Source: Bacillota bacterium (GTDB taxonomy: Bacteria > Bacillota > Clostridia > Clostridiales > Clostridiaceae). From it: DNA of 5,766 bases. The notes below the pieces were generated by a model, which saw nothing but the letters and a program-made list of their open reading frames with translations, was not told the DNA's origin and ran no database searches. The stretch is taken from assembly GCA_023417975.1 (NCBI GenBank), contig JAEZDX010000193.1, forward strand, positions 1-5,766, read 5' to 3'. Of the stretch, positions 1 to 5,353 are shown in pieces. Each line of letters starts with the position of its first letter. Within the stretch, counting starts at the first letter, position 1. Position numbers and translations under genes: made by a program.

Positions 1-1
1 T

Positions 2-559
2 GATTTTATGGTACGTGCTCAAAATGATGATTATATGGTTGTAAATAATTACGGAGCGGAAATCAATTCAGGAAATGATAATACCTTGGAAGCTTTAGAG
101 AATGGCACTCTAACACGAGGTGAACTACAGCGCTGTGCTATGAATATATGTAGATTCTTAATGCAGGCACCGGTATTTTTCAGAAAACAGGAACTTGGAG
201 AAGAAGTAGTAAAATTTGAATCAAATAGCTCTCTTTCACCGGAAAAGGTACAAATGCTTGAGGTAAATTCAAAAATAAAGCCTCTTCGAACGTCACCGAC
301 TTATATAAAATCCGGTAAGGCGGGAGTATATCGTATTATTGTAAGTATAATGTCTCCTGAAAGTAATTTAGCACAAACAGCTTGCAACATCAGTCTAAAT
401 GATAAATTTGTAACTACCATTCAAACAAGCGGAACTGATGGACGATGGATTAAGCAAAAACTTGTAAAAATAGAACTGGAAGAAGGCTTATACGAGTTAA
501 AGCTTGATTTCATAAAACCCGGAATGCAGATAGAATGGATGGAATTTAAAGAAAGTTAA
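2..559 (+). CDS. Glycoside hydrolase family 3 protein, C-terminal part with CBM6-like tail (5' truncated by window edge)
   Basis: The reading frame is open to the left edge (codons from base 2), so the Met at base 8 is internal and only the last 186 or so residues are seen. The first 60 residues match the end of the GH3 C-terminal domain: a DDYMVVNNYGAEINS stretch, then NTLEALENGTLTRGELQRCA and an NICRFLMQAP helix, as in bacterial beta-glucosidases and xylosidases. GH3 enzymes release terminal sugars from beta-linked glycans by a retaining mechanism, but both catalytic residues lie upstream, so substrate specificity cannot be judged. The last 110 or so residues are a predicted beta-sandwich. 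The pattern SGTDGRWIKQKLVKIELEEG, then LYELKLDF and QIEWMEF, resembles the end of a CBM6-type carbohydrate-binding module (inference). No signal peptide can be assessed. The gene converges on thiC, with a hairpin terminator 31 nt after its stop codon. Confidence 0.85.
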   Translation, partial: DFMVRAQNDDYMVVNNYGAEINSGNDNTLEALENGTLTRGELQRCAMNICRFLMQAPVFFRKQELGEEVVKFESNSSLSPEKVQMLEVNSKIKPLRTSPTYIKSGKAGVYRIIVSIMSPESNLAQTACNISLNDKFVTTIQTSGTDGRWIKQKLVKIELEEGLYELKLDFIKPGMQIEWMEFKES

Positions 560-586
560 TTTGTATATATAATAATATAAGTTGTT

Positions 587-643
587 AAAAAAGTCGGGAC
601 TGTTTAAGCAAAGTCAATATTTTTGCTGCAGTCCCAACTTTTT
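587..643. terminator. Bidirectional intrinsic terminator between GH3 gene and thiC
   Basis: Arms 591-602 (AAGTCGGGACTG) and 629-640 (CAGTCCCAACTT) form a 12-bp stem. A second 6-bp stem lies inside it (607-612 with 622-627). Rightward RNA has a C-A mismatch at 595/636 and ends in five U. Leftward RNA has a G-U pair at the same place, hence an unbroken stem, followed by six U (592-587). The hairpin is 31 nt after the GH3 stop and about 45 nt after the thiC stop, so it can serve both convergent genes, with a better fit to thiC. Confidence 0.85.
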
Positions 644-684
644 AATGAAGCCTACATCTGTAGAAGTCGTTCTATAAAAAGTTG

Positions 685-1992
685 TTAATCTCTCAATATA
701 TTTATATCTTCGCCGTTAAGTATTTTTTTTACATTTCTCATAGGGCACATTTTTCCGCACATGGTACAACTGTCTTCATGCTCAGGTGTGGATTCTTTTC
801 TATATCTGATCGCTTTTTCAGGATCTATAGCAAGCTCAAACATTTTATTCCAATCAAGGTCGGCTCTTGCTTTACTCATTTGATTATCCCAATGGCGAGC
901 TCCTTTGACGCCTTTAGCTATATCAGCGGCATGTGCTGCAATCTTTGAAGCTATTATACCTTCCTTCATATCATCAAGATTAGGAAGCCTCAAGTGTTCT
1001 GCAGGTGTTACGTAGCATAGAAAATCAGCACCGTTTGCGGCTGCAATAGCCCCGCCTATAGCACTTGTTATATGATCATATCCGGGAGCGATATCCGTAA
1101 CTATCGGACCAAGCACATAGAAAGGTGCATCGTAACATAGCTTCTTTTCCAGCAGCATATTTGCAGCTATTTCGTTTAATGCCATATGTCCGGGACCTTC
1201 AATTATAACTTGAACATTCCTTTCCCAGGCTAGTTTTGTAAGTTCTCCTAACACGATGAGTTCATCAATTTGCGATGCGTCCGTTGAATCGTTAATACTA
1301 CCCGGCCGACAGGCATCTCCAAGGCTCAGTGTTACATCATATTTTTCGCAAATATCAAGTACTTTATCAAAATGCTCATAAAAGGGATTTTCTTTTTTGT
1401 TAAGTTCCATCCAGGCAAACATAAGAGAACCGCCTCTTGAGACTATATTGGTAAGACGCTTATTTCTTTTGAATTTTTCAGCAGTTACTTTATTTATTCC
1501 AGCATGAATGGTCATGAAGTCTACACCATCCTCTGCATGCTTTTGAATTACGTCTAAAAACTCCTCTTCAGTAATATCTTTAAGCTCTTTATCATAAAAA
1601 CCTATGGCATCATATATAGGAACAGTACCAATCATAGCAGGGGATGCTTCTATAAGCTTTGTCCTAAATTCATGGGTTTTACCATAGGAACTTAAATCCA
1701 TAATAGCTTCTGCCTTCATCTCAATAGCTTTTCGTACTTTTTCAAGCTCAACGTCTATATTACAGCAGTCTTTTGAAATACCGAGATTTACATTTATTTT
1801 TGTCTTTAAGCCTCTTCCAACTCCTTCAGCATTAAGATTTTTATGATTCTTATTTGCGGGTATAACAATTTTTCCTTCAGCCATAAGCTCACGGAGCTGG
1901 TTGACCTCCATATTTTCCTTTTCGGAAACTATTAGCATTTCCTTAGTTATAATTCCTTTTTTTGCTGCATCCATTTGTGTTGTATAGTTCAT
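685..1992 (-). CDS. thiC: Phosphomethylpyrimidine synthase ThiC (HMP-P synthase)
   Basis: ThiC is a cytosolic radical-SAM enzyme that rearranges aminoimidazole ribotide (AIR) into HMP-P, the pyrimidine half of thiamine. The 435-residue protein is the short form without the N-terminal extension of proteobacterial ThiC, and looks complete. Visible family motifs are KTKINVNLG (63-71), SRGGS (185-189), GDACRPGS (225-232), EGPGHM (265-270), APGYDHITSAIGG (302-314) and a C-terminal cysteine cluster at C409, C412 and C416 for the [4Fe-4S] cluster. H269 and H307 match the family's metal-binding histidines. The cysteine spacing is CX2CX3C, one residue shorter than the CX2CX4C usually quoted for long-form ThiC. 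The ATG at 1992-1990 follows AGGAGG (2006-2001) by 8 nt, which fixes the start. The gene is monocistronic, with no other thi gene visible. Its leader holds a TPP riboswitch, so it should be switched off by thiamine pyrophosphate. Confidence 0.97.
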   Translation of the reverse strand: MNYTTQMDAAKKGIITKEMLIVSEKENMEVNQLRELMAEGKIVIPANKNHKNLNAEGVGRGLKTKINVNLGISKDCCNIDVELEKVRKAIEMKAEAIMDLSSYGKTHEFRTKLIEASPAMIGTVPIYDAIGFYDKELKDITEEEFLDVIQKHAEDGVDFMTIHAGINKVTAEKFKRNKRLTNIVSRGGSLMFAWMELNKKENPFYEHFDKVLDICEKYDVTLSLGDACRPGSINDSTDASQIDELIVLGELTKLAWERNVQVIIEGPGHMALNEIAANMLLEKKLCYDAPFYVLGPIVTDIAPGYDHITSAIGGAIAAANGADFLCYVTPAEHLRLPNLDDMKEGIIASKIAAHAADIAKGVKGARHWDNQMSKARADLDWNKMFELAIDPEKAIRYRKESTPEHEDSCTMCGKMCPMRNVKKILNGEDINILRD

Positions 1993-2025
1993 GCTTTATT
2001 CCTCCTATATAATTTTGAACGAAAT

Positions 2026-2051
2026 AAAAAAAGCTTGCACAAAGGCAAGCT
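2026..2051 (-). terminator. Riboswitch-controlled intrinsic terminator in the thiC leader
   Basis: On the minus strand, AGCTTGC (2051-2045), a 6-nt loop (2044-2039) and GCAAGCT (2038-2032) form a perfect 7-bp stem running into seven U (2032-2026). It lies between the TPP aptamer and the thiC ribosome binding site, the standard position of the expression platform in Firmicutes. Its formation would stop transcription before thiC. Confidence 0.9.
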
Positions 2052-2092
2052 AATATATGCGAATATATTTATTGTATTCATAGCTTCCCTTC
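2041..2092 (-). promoter_or_regulatory. Predicted antiterminator of the thiC TPP riboswitch
   Basis: In minus-strand RNA the 3' edge of the aptamer, GAAGGGAAGCUA (2092-2081), can pair with UAGCUUGCCUUU (2052-2041), which covers the 5' arm and loop of the terminator. Eleven of 12 positions pair (one of them G-U), with a single G-G mismatch. The helix uses the P1 bases 2082-2085 of the aptamer, so it excludes both the TPP-bound fold and the terminator. Between the two arms is a 7-bp AT hairpin, AATATAT/ATATATT (2069-2063 with 2058-2052, loop UCGC), which would bring the arms together. Pairing was read by eye and no energies were computed. Confidence 0.7.
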
Positions 2093-2162
2093 GCTGGTAT
2101 TATCCATATCAGGTTCATAGGGTTAGGAAAATCCTTCTCAGCCTAAAGGCACCCCTAGCTTT
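2081..2162 (-). promoter_or_regulatory. TPP riboswitch aptamer (THI element)
   Basis: The minus strand carries the THI-box consensus in order: AGCTAGGGGTGCC at the 5' end (from 2160), a short GCC/GGC P3 stem, CTGAGA (2141-2136), an extra AGGA/TCCT hairpin, AACCC, ACCTGAT (2114-2108), GGATAATACCAGCG and AAGGGAAGCT at the 3' end (to 2082). P1 is formed by AGCU (2160-2157) with AGCU (2085-2082). The element binds thiamine pyrophosphate and here sits in the 5' leader of thiC with a downstream terminator, so binding is expected to lower thiC transcription. Confidence 0.97.
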
Positions 2163-2182
2163 AATTATTTAGTTCTAAAAAA

Positions 2183-2211
2183 ATTATAATATATCTTATT
2201 TCGTCTGTAAA
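2183..2211 (-). promoter_or_regulatory. Sigma-A-type promoter of the thiC riboswitch transcript
   Basis: Reading leftward: -35 TTTACA (2211-2206), a 17-bp spacer, and -10 TATAAT (2188-2183). One base differs from the -35 consensus and none from the -10. The predicted start of transcription is near 2176, about 14 nt before the aptamer, so the riboswitch lies wholly within the leader. Confidence 0.85.
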
Positions 2212-2267
2212 CATATATATTGTTATTTGAAGTTATAGTGAAATAGACTGAAATATTAAAAAAGTGC

Positions 2268-2298
2268 TTGACTAACTAGTAGTCTTAGGGGTTATACT
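2268..2298 (+). promoter_or_regulatory. Candidate promoter of the dehydrogenase-aminotransferase operon, 19-bp spacer
   Basis: A -35 like TTGACT (2268-2273) and a -10 like TATACT (2293-2298) are separated by 19 bp, longer than the usual 17. An imperfect dyad, GACTA (2270-2274) and TAGTC (2280-2284), overlaps the -35 box and the start of the spacer. The predicted transcription start is near 2305, giving a leader of under 30 nt. It is the best promoter match in the gap upstream of the dehydrogenase. The long spacer and dyad suggest activator-dependent control, for instance by a MerR-type regulator, but no regulator gene is in the window. Confidence 0.5.
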
Positions 2299-2332
2299 AT
2301 TTTTAATTATTAGTGATTTAAAGGAGTAAAGT

Positions 2333-3322
2333 ATGAAAATCTTGATAATCGGAAATGAGGATCGCTATAAAAAATATATGCCGGATATTGATATAGTAAA
2401 AGACCTGGACATGGTTTTCTGTCCAAGGGGTGCTTGCGATGATGAATTGCTAAAGAGTGCATATGATGCCCATGCTGTTACCATTGATCCTATATCAAGT
2501 CTTTCGGGTAATGTGATTCGCAGTATGCCTAATCTGAAAATAATTCAATCCGAAGGTGTAGGGTATAACGGAATAGACTGCGAAGCTGCTAAGGAAAGAG
2601 GAATATATGTATGTAATAGTAAAGGTTCCAATGCAGGAGCTGTTGCTGAACAAACCGTGCTGTTAATGCTGGCTTTACTTCGCAATATTATTGTAGGTGA
2701 TCGCACGGAAAGAGAAGGCAGACAAATACAGATGAAAGAGAAAATGATGGTAGAAGGTATCACTGAATTGGCTGATTGTAAAATAGGCTTAATCGGCTTT
2801 GGAGATATAGCAAAAGCTACCGCAAAAAGATTGGCACCTTTTGAGTGTGAGGTTTATTATTATACTAAAATGCAAAAAACGGTCGAAGTAGAAAAAGAAC
2901 ATAAAGTGGCTTATATGGAGCTTGAGGATATGGCACATACTTGTGATATCATAAGTATACATTGTCCGGTGACATCCGAAACTACCGGGATGATAAACCA
3001 GGAATTCTTAAATAAAATGAAATCCACAGCCTATATAGTAAATACTGCCCGTGGTGAAATTGTAGACAATGAAGCACTGTACAATGCCATTATATCAGAG
3101 AAAATTAAAGGTGCAGCATTGGATACTGTAGCCCCGGAACCAACTTTAAAGGATAATATTCTTTTAAATTTGCCGGAGGAATATGCCGACCGTATTATAT
3201 TTTCACCTCATATAGGCGGTATAACCACAAGCTACTTCTATAGGGCACATAAAAAGAATTGGCTAAATATAGAAACGGTCTTTAAAGGCTGTCGTCCTGA
3301 AAATATAGTAAATGGATTATGA
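2333..3322 (+). CDS. D-2-hydroxyacid dehydrogenase, NAD(P)-dependent (phosphoglycerate dehydrogenase-like)
   Basis: This family reversibly oxidises a D-2-hydroxy acid to a 2-oxo acid with NAD(P) in the cytosol. The 329 residues show the usual two-part layout. The N-terminal substrate-binding domain has SEGVGYNGID (73-82) and AGAVAEQTVLLMLALLR (101-117). The Rossmann domain begins at IGLIGFGDIA (151-160). The catalytic set is complete: R240 in NTARGE, E269 in VAPEP, and H293 in SPHIGG. After the second strand of the Rossmann fold the sequence is YYYTKMQK (175-182), without the acidic residue that usually favours NAD, so NADP use is possible (inference). There is no ACT or other regulatory tail, unlike long SerA. 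GGAG (2323-2326) lies 6 nt before the ATG. The aminotransferase gene follows 13 nt after the stop and is almost surely co-transcribed. Candidate substrates include 3-phosphoglycerate, glyoxylate/hydroxypyruvate and aromatic or branched hydroxy acids, and the sequence does not decide between them. Confidence 0.9.
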   Translation: MKILIIGNEDRYKKYMPDIDIVKDLDMVFCPRGACDDELLKSAYDAHAVTIDPISSLSGNVIRSMPNLKIIQSEGVGYNGIDCEAAKERGIYVCNSKGSNAGAVAEQTVLLMLALLRNIIVGDRTEREGRQIQMKEKMMVEGITELADCKIGLIGFGDIAKATAKRLAPFECEVYYYTKMQKTVEVEKEHKVAYMELEDMAHTCDIISIHCPVTSETTGMINQEFLNKMKSTAYIVNTARGEIVDNEALYNAIISEKIKGAALDTVAPEPTLKDNILLNLPEEYADRIIFSPHIGGITTSYFYRAHKKNWLNIETVFKGCRPENIVNGL

Positions 3323-3323
3323 T

Positions 3324-3329
3324 AGGAGG
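3324..3329 (+). promoter_or_regulatory. Ribosome binding site that sets the aminotransferase start
   Basis: AGGAGG begins one base after the dehydrogenase stop codon (TGA, 3320-3322) and ends 6 nt before the ATG at 3336. An in-frame ATG at 3312, inside the dehydrogenase gene, would give 8 extra residues but would place this strong site within the coding region. The site therefore argues for 3336 and for tight translational linkage of the two genes. Confidence 0.85.
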
Positions 3330-3335
3330 AATAAG

Positions 3336-4526
3336 ATGATATCACAAAAGTACAAGAAAATGTTGGAAGGTAAATCTGTTATAAGACAATTGTCTGAATT
3401 TGCTTCGGAGCGCGGTAAAGAAATAGGCTATGAAAATGTTTATGATTATAGTTTAGGAAACCCGTCGGTGCCGGTACCAAAGCAATTTACTGAAGCTATG
3501 CTGAATATGCTGTCTAATAAAAATCCCGCGGAGCTGCATGGATATAGTCCAAGCCTTGGAATTACATCTGTTAAAGCAAAAATAGCACATTCTCTGAATA
3601 GAAGGTTCCAAATGAACTATACGGAAAATCATATTTTTATGACATCAGGTGCTGCAGGAGCACTTGCCCATGCAGTACGTTGTGTAACTGAACCGGGGGA
3701 TGAAGTAATTACATTTGCTCCATTCTTCCCTGAATATAACCCATATATAAATTTGACAGGAGCAGTTCTTAAAATTGTACCTCCAAATACAGAAAACTTT
3801 CAAATTAACTTTGAGCTATTCGAAGAGATGCTGACAGAGAAAGTAGCCGCAATTCTAATTAATTCTCCCAATAATCCTTCCGGAGTAGTGTATTCTTCGG
3901 AAACTATTGAAAAATTGGCTAAGTTGCTTACAAGAAAACAAAAAGAATATGGGCATGAGATTTTTATTATTTCCGATGAGCCATATAGAGAAATTCTATT
4001 TGAAGGAACCGATGCTCCATATGTTTCAAAATATTACGACAATACTCTATCCTGCTATTCCTATTCTAAATCCCTTTCGCTGCCAGGGGAGCGAATCGGA
4101 TATGTGGCAGTAAATCCGGCATGCGTAGATGCTGATTTAATTGTAAGTATGTGTGGACAGATTTCAAGAGGTACTGGACATAACTGCCCGCCATCTATCA
4201 TACAGCTGGCTGTAGCTGAAGTGGTAGATTTGACTGCGGATATGTCTATTTATGAAACAAATATGAACTTAATATATGACAAATTAATAGAGCTTGGATT
4301 TACTTGCACAAAGCCCGGCGGTACCTTCTATATTTTCCCGAAGGCTTTGGAGGAAGATGCAAATATATTCTGCAAAAAGGCTTTAAAATACGATTTGATT
4401 TTAGTTCCTGGAGACAGCTTTGGATGTCCCGGATATTTCAGAATGGCTTATTGTATAGATACGGAAAAGGTAAGTCGTTCACTGCCTGCGTTAGAAAGAT
4501 TCGTAAAAGCTGAATATTGGAAATAA
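3336..4526 (+). CDS. PLP-dependent aminotransferase, class I/II (fold type I, aspartate aminotransferase superfamily)
   Basis: The enzyme should move an amino group between an amino acid and a 2-oxo acid in the cytosol, with pyridoxal phosphate as cofactor. The 396 residues cover the whole family length. Landmarks are DYSLGNPSVPVP (37-48), HGYSPSLG (68-75), TSGAAGAL (103-110, phosphate-binding turn), NSPNNPSG (176-183) with N180, SDEPYRE (213-219) with D214 that holds the PLP ring nitrogen and Y217, YSYSKSLSLPGERIGY (241-256) with the Schiff-base lysine K245 and R253, and FRMAYC (368-373) with R369 for the substrate carboxylate. All key residues are present, so an active enzyme is likely. The start at 3336 is chosen for its AGGAGG site. 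Coupling to a 2-hydroxyacid dehydrogenase suggests the two share a 2-oxo acid intermediate. The amino acid handled is not evident, so no specific gene name is given. Confidence 0.92.
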   Translation: MISQKYKKMLEGKSVIRQLSEFASERGKEIGYENVYDYSLGNPSVPVPKQFTEAMLNMLSNKNPAELHGYSPSLGITSVKAKIAHSLNRRFQMNYTENHIFMTSGAAGALAHAVRCVTEPGDEVITFAPFFPEYNPYINLTGAVLKIVPPNTENFQINFELFEEMLTEKVAAILINSPNNPSGVVYSSETIEKLAKLLTRKQKEYGHEIFIISDEPYREILFEGTDAPYVSKYYDNTLSCYSYSKSLSLPGERIGYVAVNPACVDADLIVSMCGQISRGTGHNCPPSIIQLAVAEVVDLTADMSIYETNMNLIYDKLIELGFTCTKPGGTFYIFPKALEEDANIFCKKALKYDLILVPGDSFGCPGYFRMAYCIDTEKVSRSLPALERFVKAEYWK

Positions 4527-4541
4527 GAATATATAGTCTGT

Positions 4542-4559
4542 TTAATAATGAATTATTAA
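4542..4559. repeat. AT-only inverted repeat after the aminotransferase gene
   Basis: TTAATAAT (4542-4549) and ATTATTAA (4552-4559) form an 8-bp perfect inverted repeat with 2 bases between (in RNA, a 7-bp stem with a UGAA loop). It starts 15 nt after the aminotransferase stop. It has no G-C pairs and no U-run after it, so it is a poor intrinsic terminator. It could be a weak 3' end or a protein-binding dyad. No better terminator is visible between this gene and the next. Confidence 0.4.
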
Positions 4560-4606
4560 CTCCAATACACAAACACATTAATATTTCATACTATATAAAT
4601 ATACAT

Positions 4607-4627
4607 CCGGATATAATAAATTTCCGG
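4607..4627 (+). promoter_or_regulatory. Possible promoter -10 flanked by CCGGA/TCCGG half-sites
   Basis: TATAAT (4612-4617) is a perfect -10 match, but nothing resembling TTGACA is found 16-18 bp upstream. It is bracketed by CCGGA (4607-4611) and TCCGG (4623-4627), an inverted repeat with 11 bp between, conspicuous in an otherwise almost G/C-free gap. Such a layout could be an operator over the promoter of the acetyltransferase gene. In RNA it would be only a 5-bp hairpin with no U-run, so a terminator is unlikely. Confidence 0.35.
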
Positions 4628-4649
4628 TAGTTGTGATTATGTGTAATTT

Positions 4650-4653
4650 GGAG
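4650..4653 (+). promoter_or_regulatory. Ribosome binding site favouring a TTG start for the acetyltransferase
   Basis: GGAG lies 9 nt before the TTG at 4663. The upstream in-frame starts, GTG 4633 and ATG 4639, have no purine-rich site in front of them (the sequence there is TTTCCGGTAGTT). This is the main reason for choosing 4663. Confidence 0.5.
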
Positions 4654-4662
4654 TTGGTAGAG

Positions 4663-5205
4663 TTGTTAAAAAGTCTGGAGTCTGAAAGGATTAGGTTAAG
4701 ACCATATAAGCTTACGGATTGGAGAGAAGTACTAAAGTATATATCAAATCCTGACATATGGAAGTACCTGGATGAAAAGCCCTTTGATGAAAAGGCAGTA
4801 AGACAGTTTGTTGCGGATAATGTTGAGCAGCAGACACAGAGAGACAGTTTTGGAGACCGTATAGCTGTAGTATTGAAATCAAGTGTTGAAATTATTGGAC
4901 ATGTATCCTTATACAGCATGTATAAGCAGGGTGAAATTGGTGTAGCTAGTATTATGATAGGTTCAAAGTTTCAAGGAAGAGGTTACGGTACCGAGGCATT
5001 AAAATGCATAATAAAGTACGCCTTTAGCAATACAAAAATCCATAGGTTGGAAGCCGGCTGCTATTCTAAGAACCTGTCGGCTGTAAAAATGCTTGAGAAA
5101 GTAGGTATGAAGCAGGAAGGTCTCTTTAGAGAGACTATGCTCATAGGTGATAAGTGGCAGGATGAATGCATGTATTCACTTTTAAAGTCTGAATGGAAAA
5201 AATAG
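4663..5205 (+). CDS. GNAT-family N-acetyltransferase, RimJ/RimL type
   Basis: This family transfers an acetyl group from acetyl-CoA to an amine on a protein N-terminus, amino sugar, amino acid, polyamine or drug. The N-terminal LESERIRLRPYKLTDW (5-20) is the typical RimJ/RimL opening. The acetyl-CoA pyrophosphate loop is QGRGYG (104-109), preceded by the strand GVASIMIG. The late motif is NLSAVKMLEKVGM, starting at N137, followed by EGLFRE and the closing strand DECMYSLL. The 180 residues match the family's length. The start is uncertain: TTG 4663 has a GGAG 9 nt upstream and gives the usual N-terminus, while ATG 4639 and GTG 4633 add 8 or 10 residues without a visible ribosome site. The gene ends in a good terminator and may be its own unit, though read-through from the operon upstream cannot be excluded. 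The substrate is unknown. Confidence 0.9.
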   Translation: MLKSLESERIRLRPYKLTDWREVLKYISNPDIWKYLDEKPFDEKAVRQFVADNVEQQTQRDSFGDRIAVVLKSSVEIIGHVSLYSMYKQGEIGVASIMIGSKFQGRGYGTEALKCIIKYAFSNTKIHRLEAGCYSKNLSAVKMLEKVGMKQEGLFRETMLIGDKWQDECMYSLLKSEWKK

Positions 5206-5223
5206 AATAAGGTATTTCACTAG

Positions 5224-5254
5224 AAAAAGAAATGGCCTCGGTCATTTCTTTTTT
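5224..5254 (+). terminator. Intrinsic terminator after the acetyltransferase gene
   Basis: AAAAAGAAATG (5224-5234) pairs perfectly with CATTTCTTTTT (5243-5253) as an 11-bp stem with loop GCCTCGGT, ending in a run of six T (5249-5254). It begins 19 nt after the stop codon. Much of the stem is A-U, but the position and T-run are typical. It separates the acetyltransferase from the flavin oxidoreductase gene. Confidence 0.85.
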
Positions 5255-5353
5255 CGACATTACAGTTCAAATTTAGACTCGCAAATTTAATATCTGTGCA
5301 TAGTATGTTAGTAGATAGTACCGTGCTTATTTTTCAAGATTTGAGGTGATGGT

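Noticed and set aside
682..948. 88-codon rightward open frame
   Set aside because: It lies antisense inside thiC, which has full family motifs, and its translation resembles no known protein.
1975..2172. 65-codon rightward open frame
   Set aside because: It runs antisense through the thiC start, its terminator and the TPP aptamer, all of which explain the sequence better. No ribosome site precedes it.
2545..2763. 72-codon leftward open frame
   Set aside because: Antisense shadow within the dehydrogenase gene; no ribosome site and low-complexity translation.
3312..3335. Upstream ATG that would overlap the dehydrogenase gene and extend the aminotransferase by 8 residues
   Set aside because: The AGGAGG at 3324-3329 would fall inside the coding sequence, and the added residues MDYDRRNK are just the translated ribosome site region.
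3907..4513. Two short rightward open frames (3907-4113 and 4304-4513)
   Set aside because: Both are out-of-frame shadows inside the aminotransferase, whose motifs cover these stretches.
4542..4559. AT inverted repeat as a terminator for the dehydrogenase-aminotransferase operon
   Set aside because: The stem has no G-C pairs and no U-run follows, so it does not meet the intrinsic terminator pattern.
4578..4919. 113-codon leftward open frame
   Set aside because: It is antisense to the acetyltransferase and has no recognisable domain or ribosome site.
5255..5342. Promoter for the flavin oxidoreductase (TAGTAT at 5301-5306)
   Set aside because: No acceptable -35 box is found 16-18 bp upstream; the match is no better than chance in AT-rich DNA.
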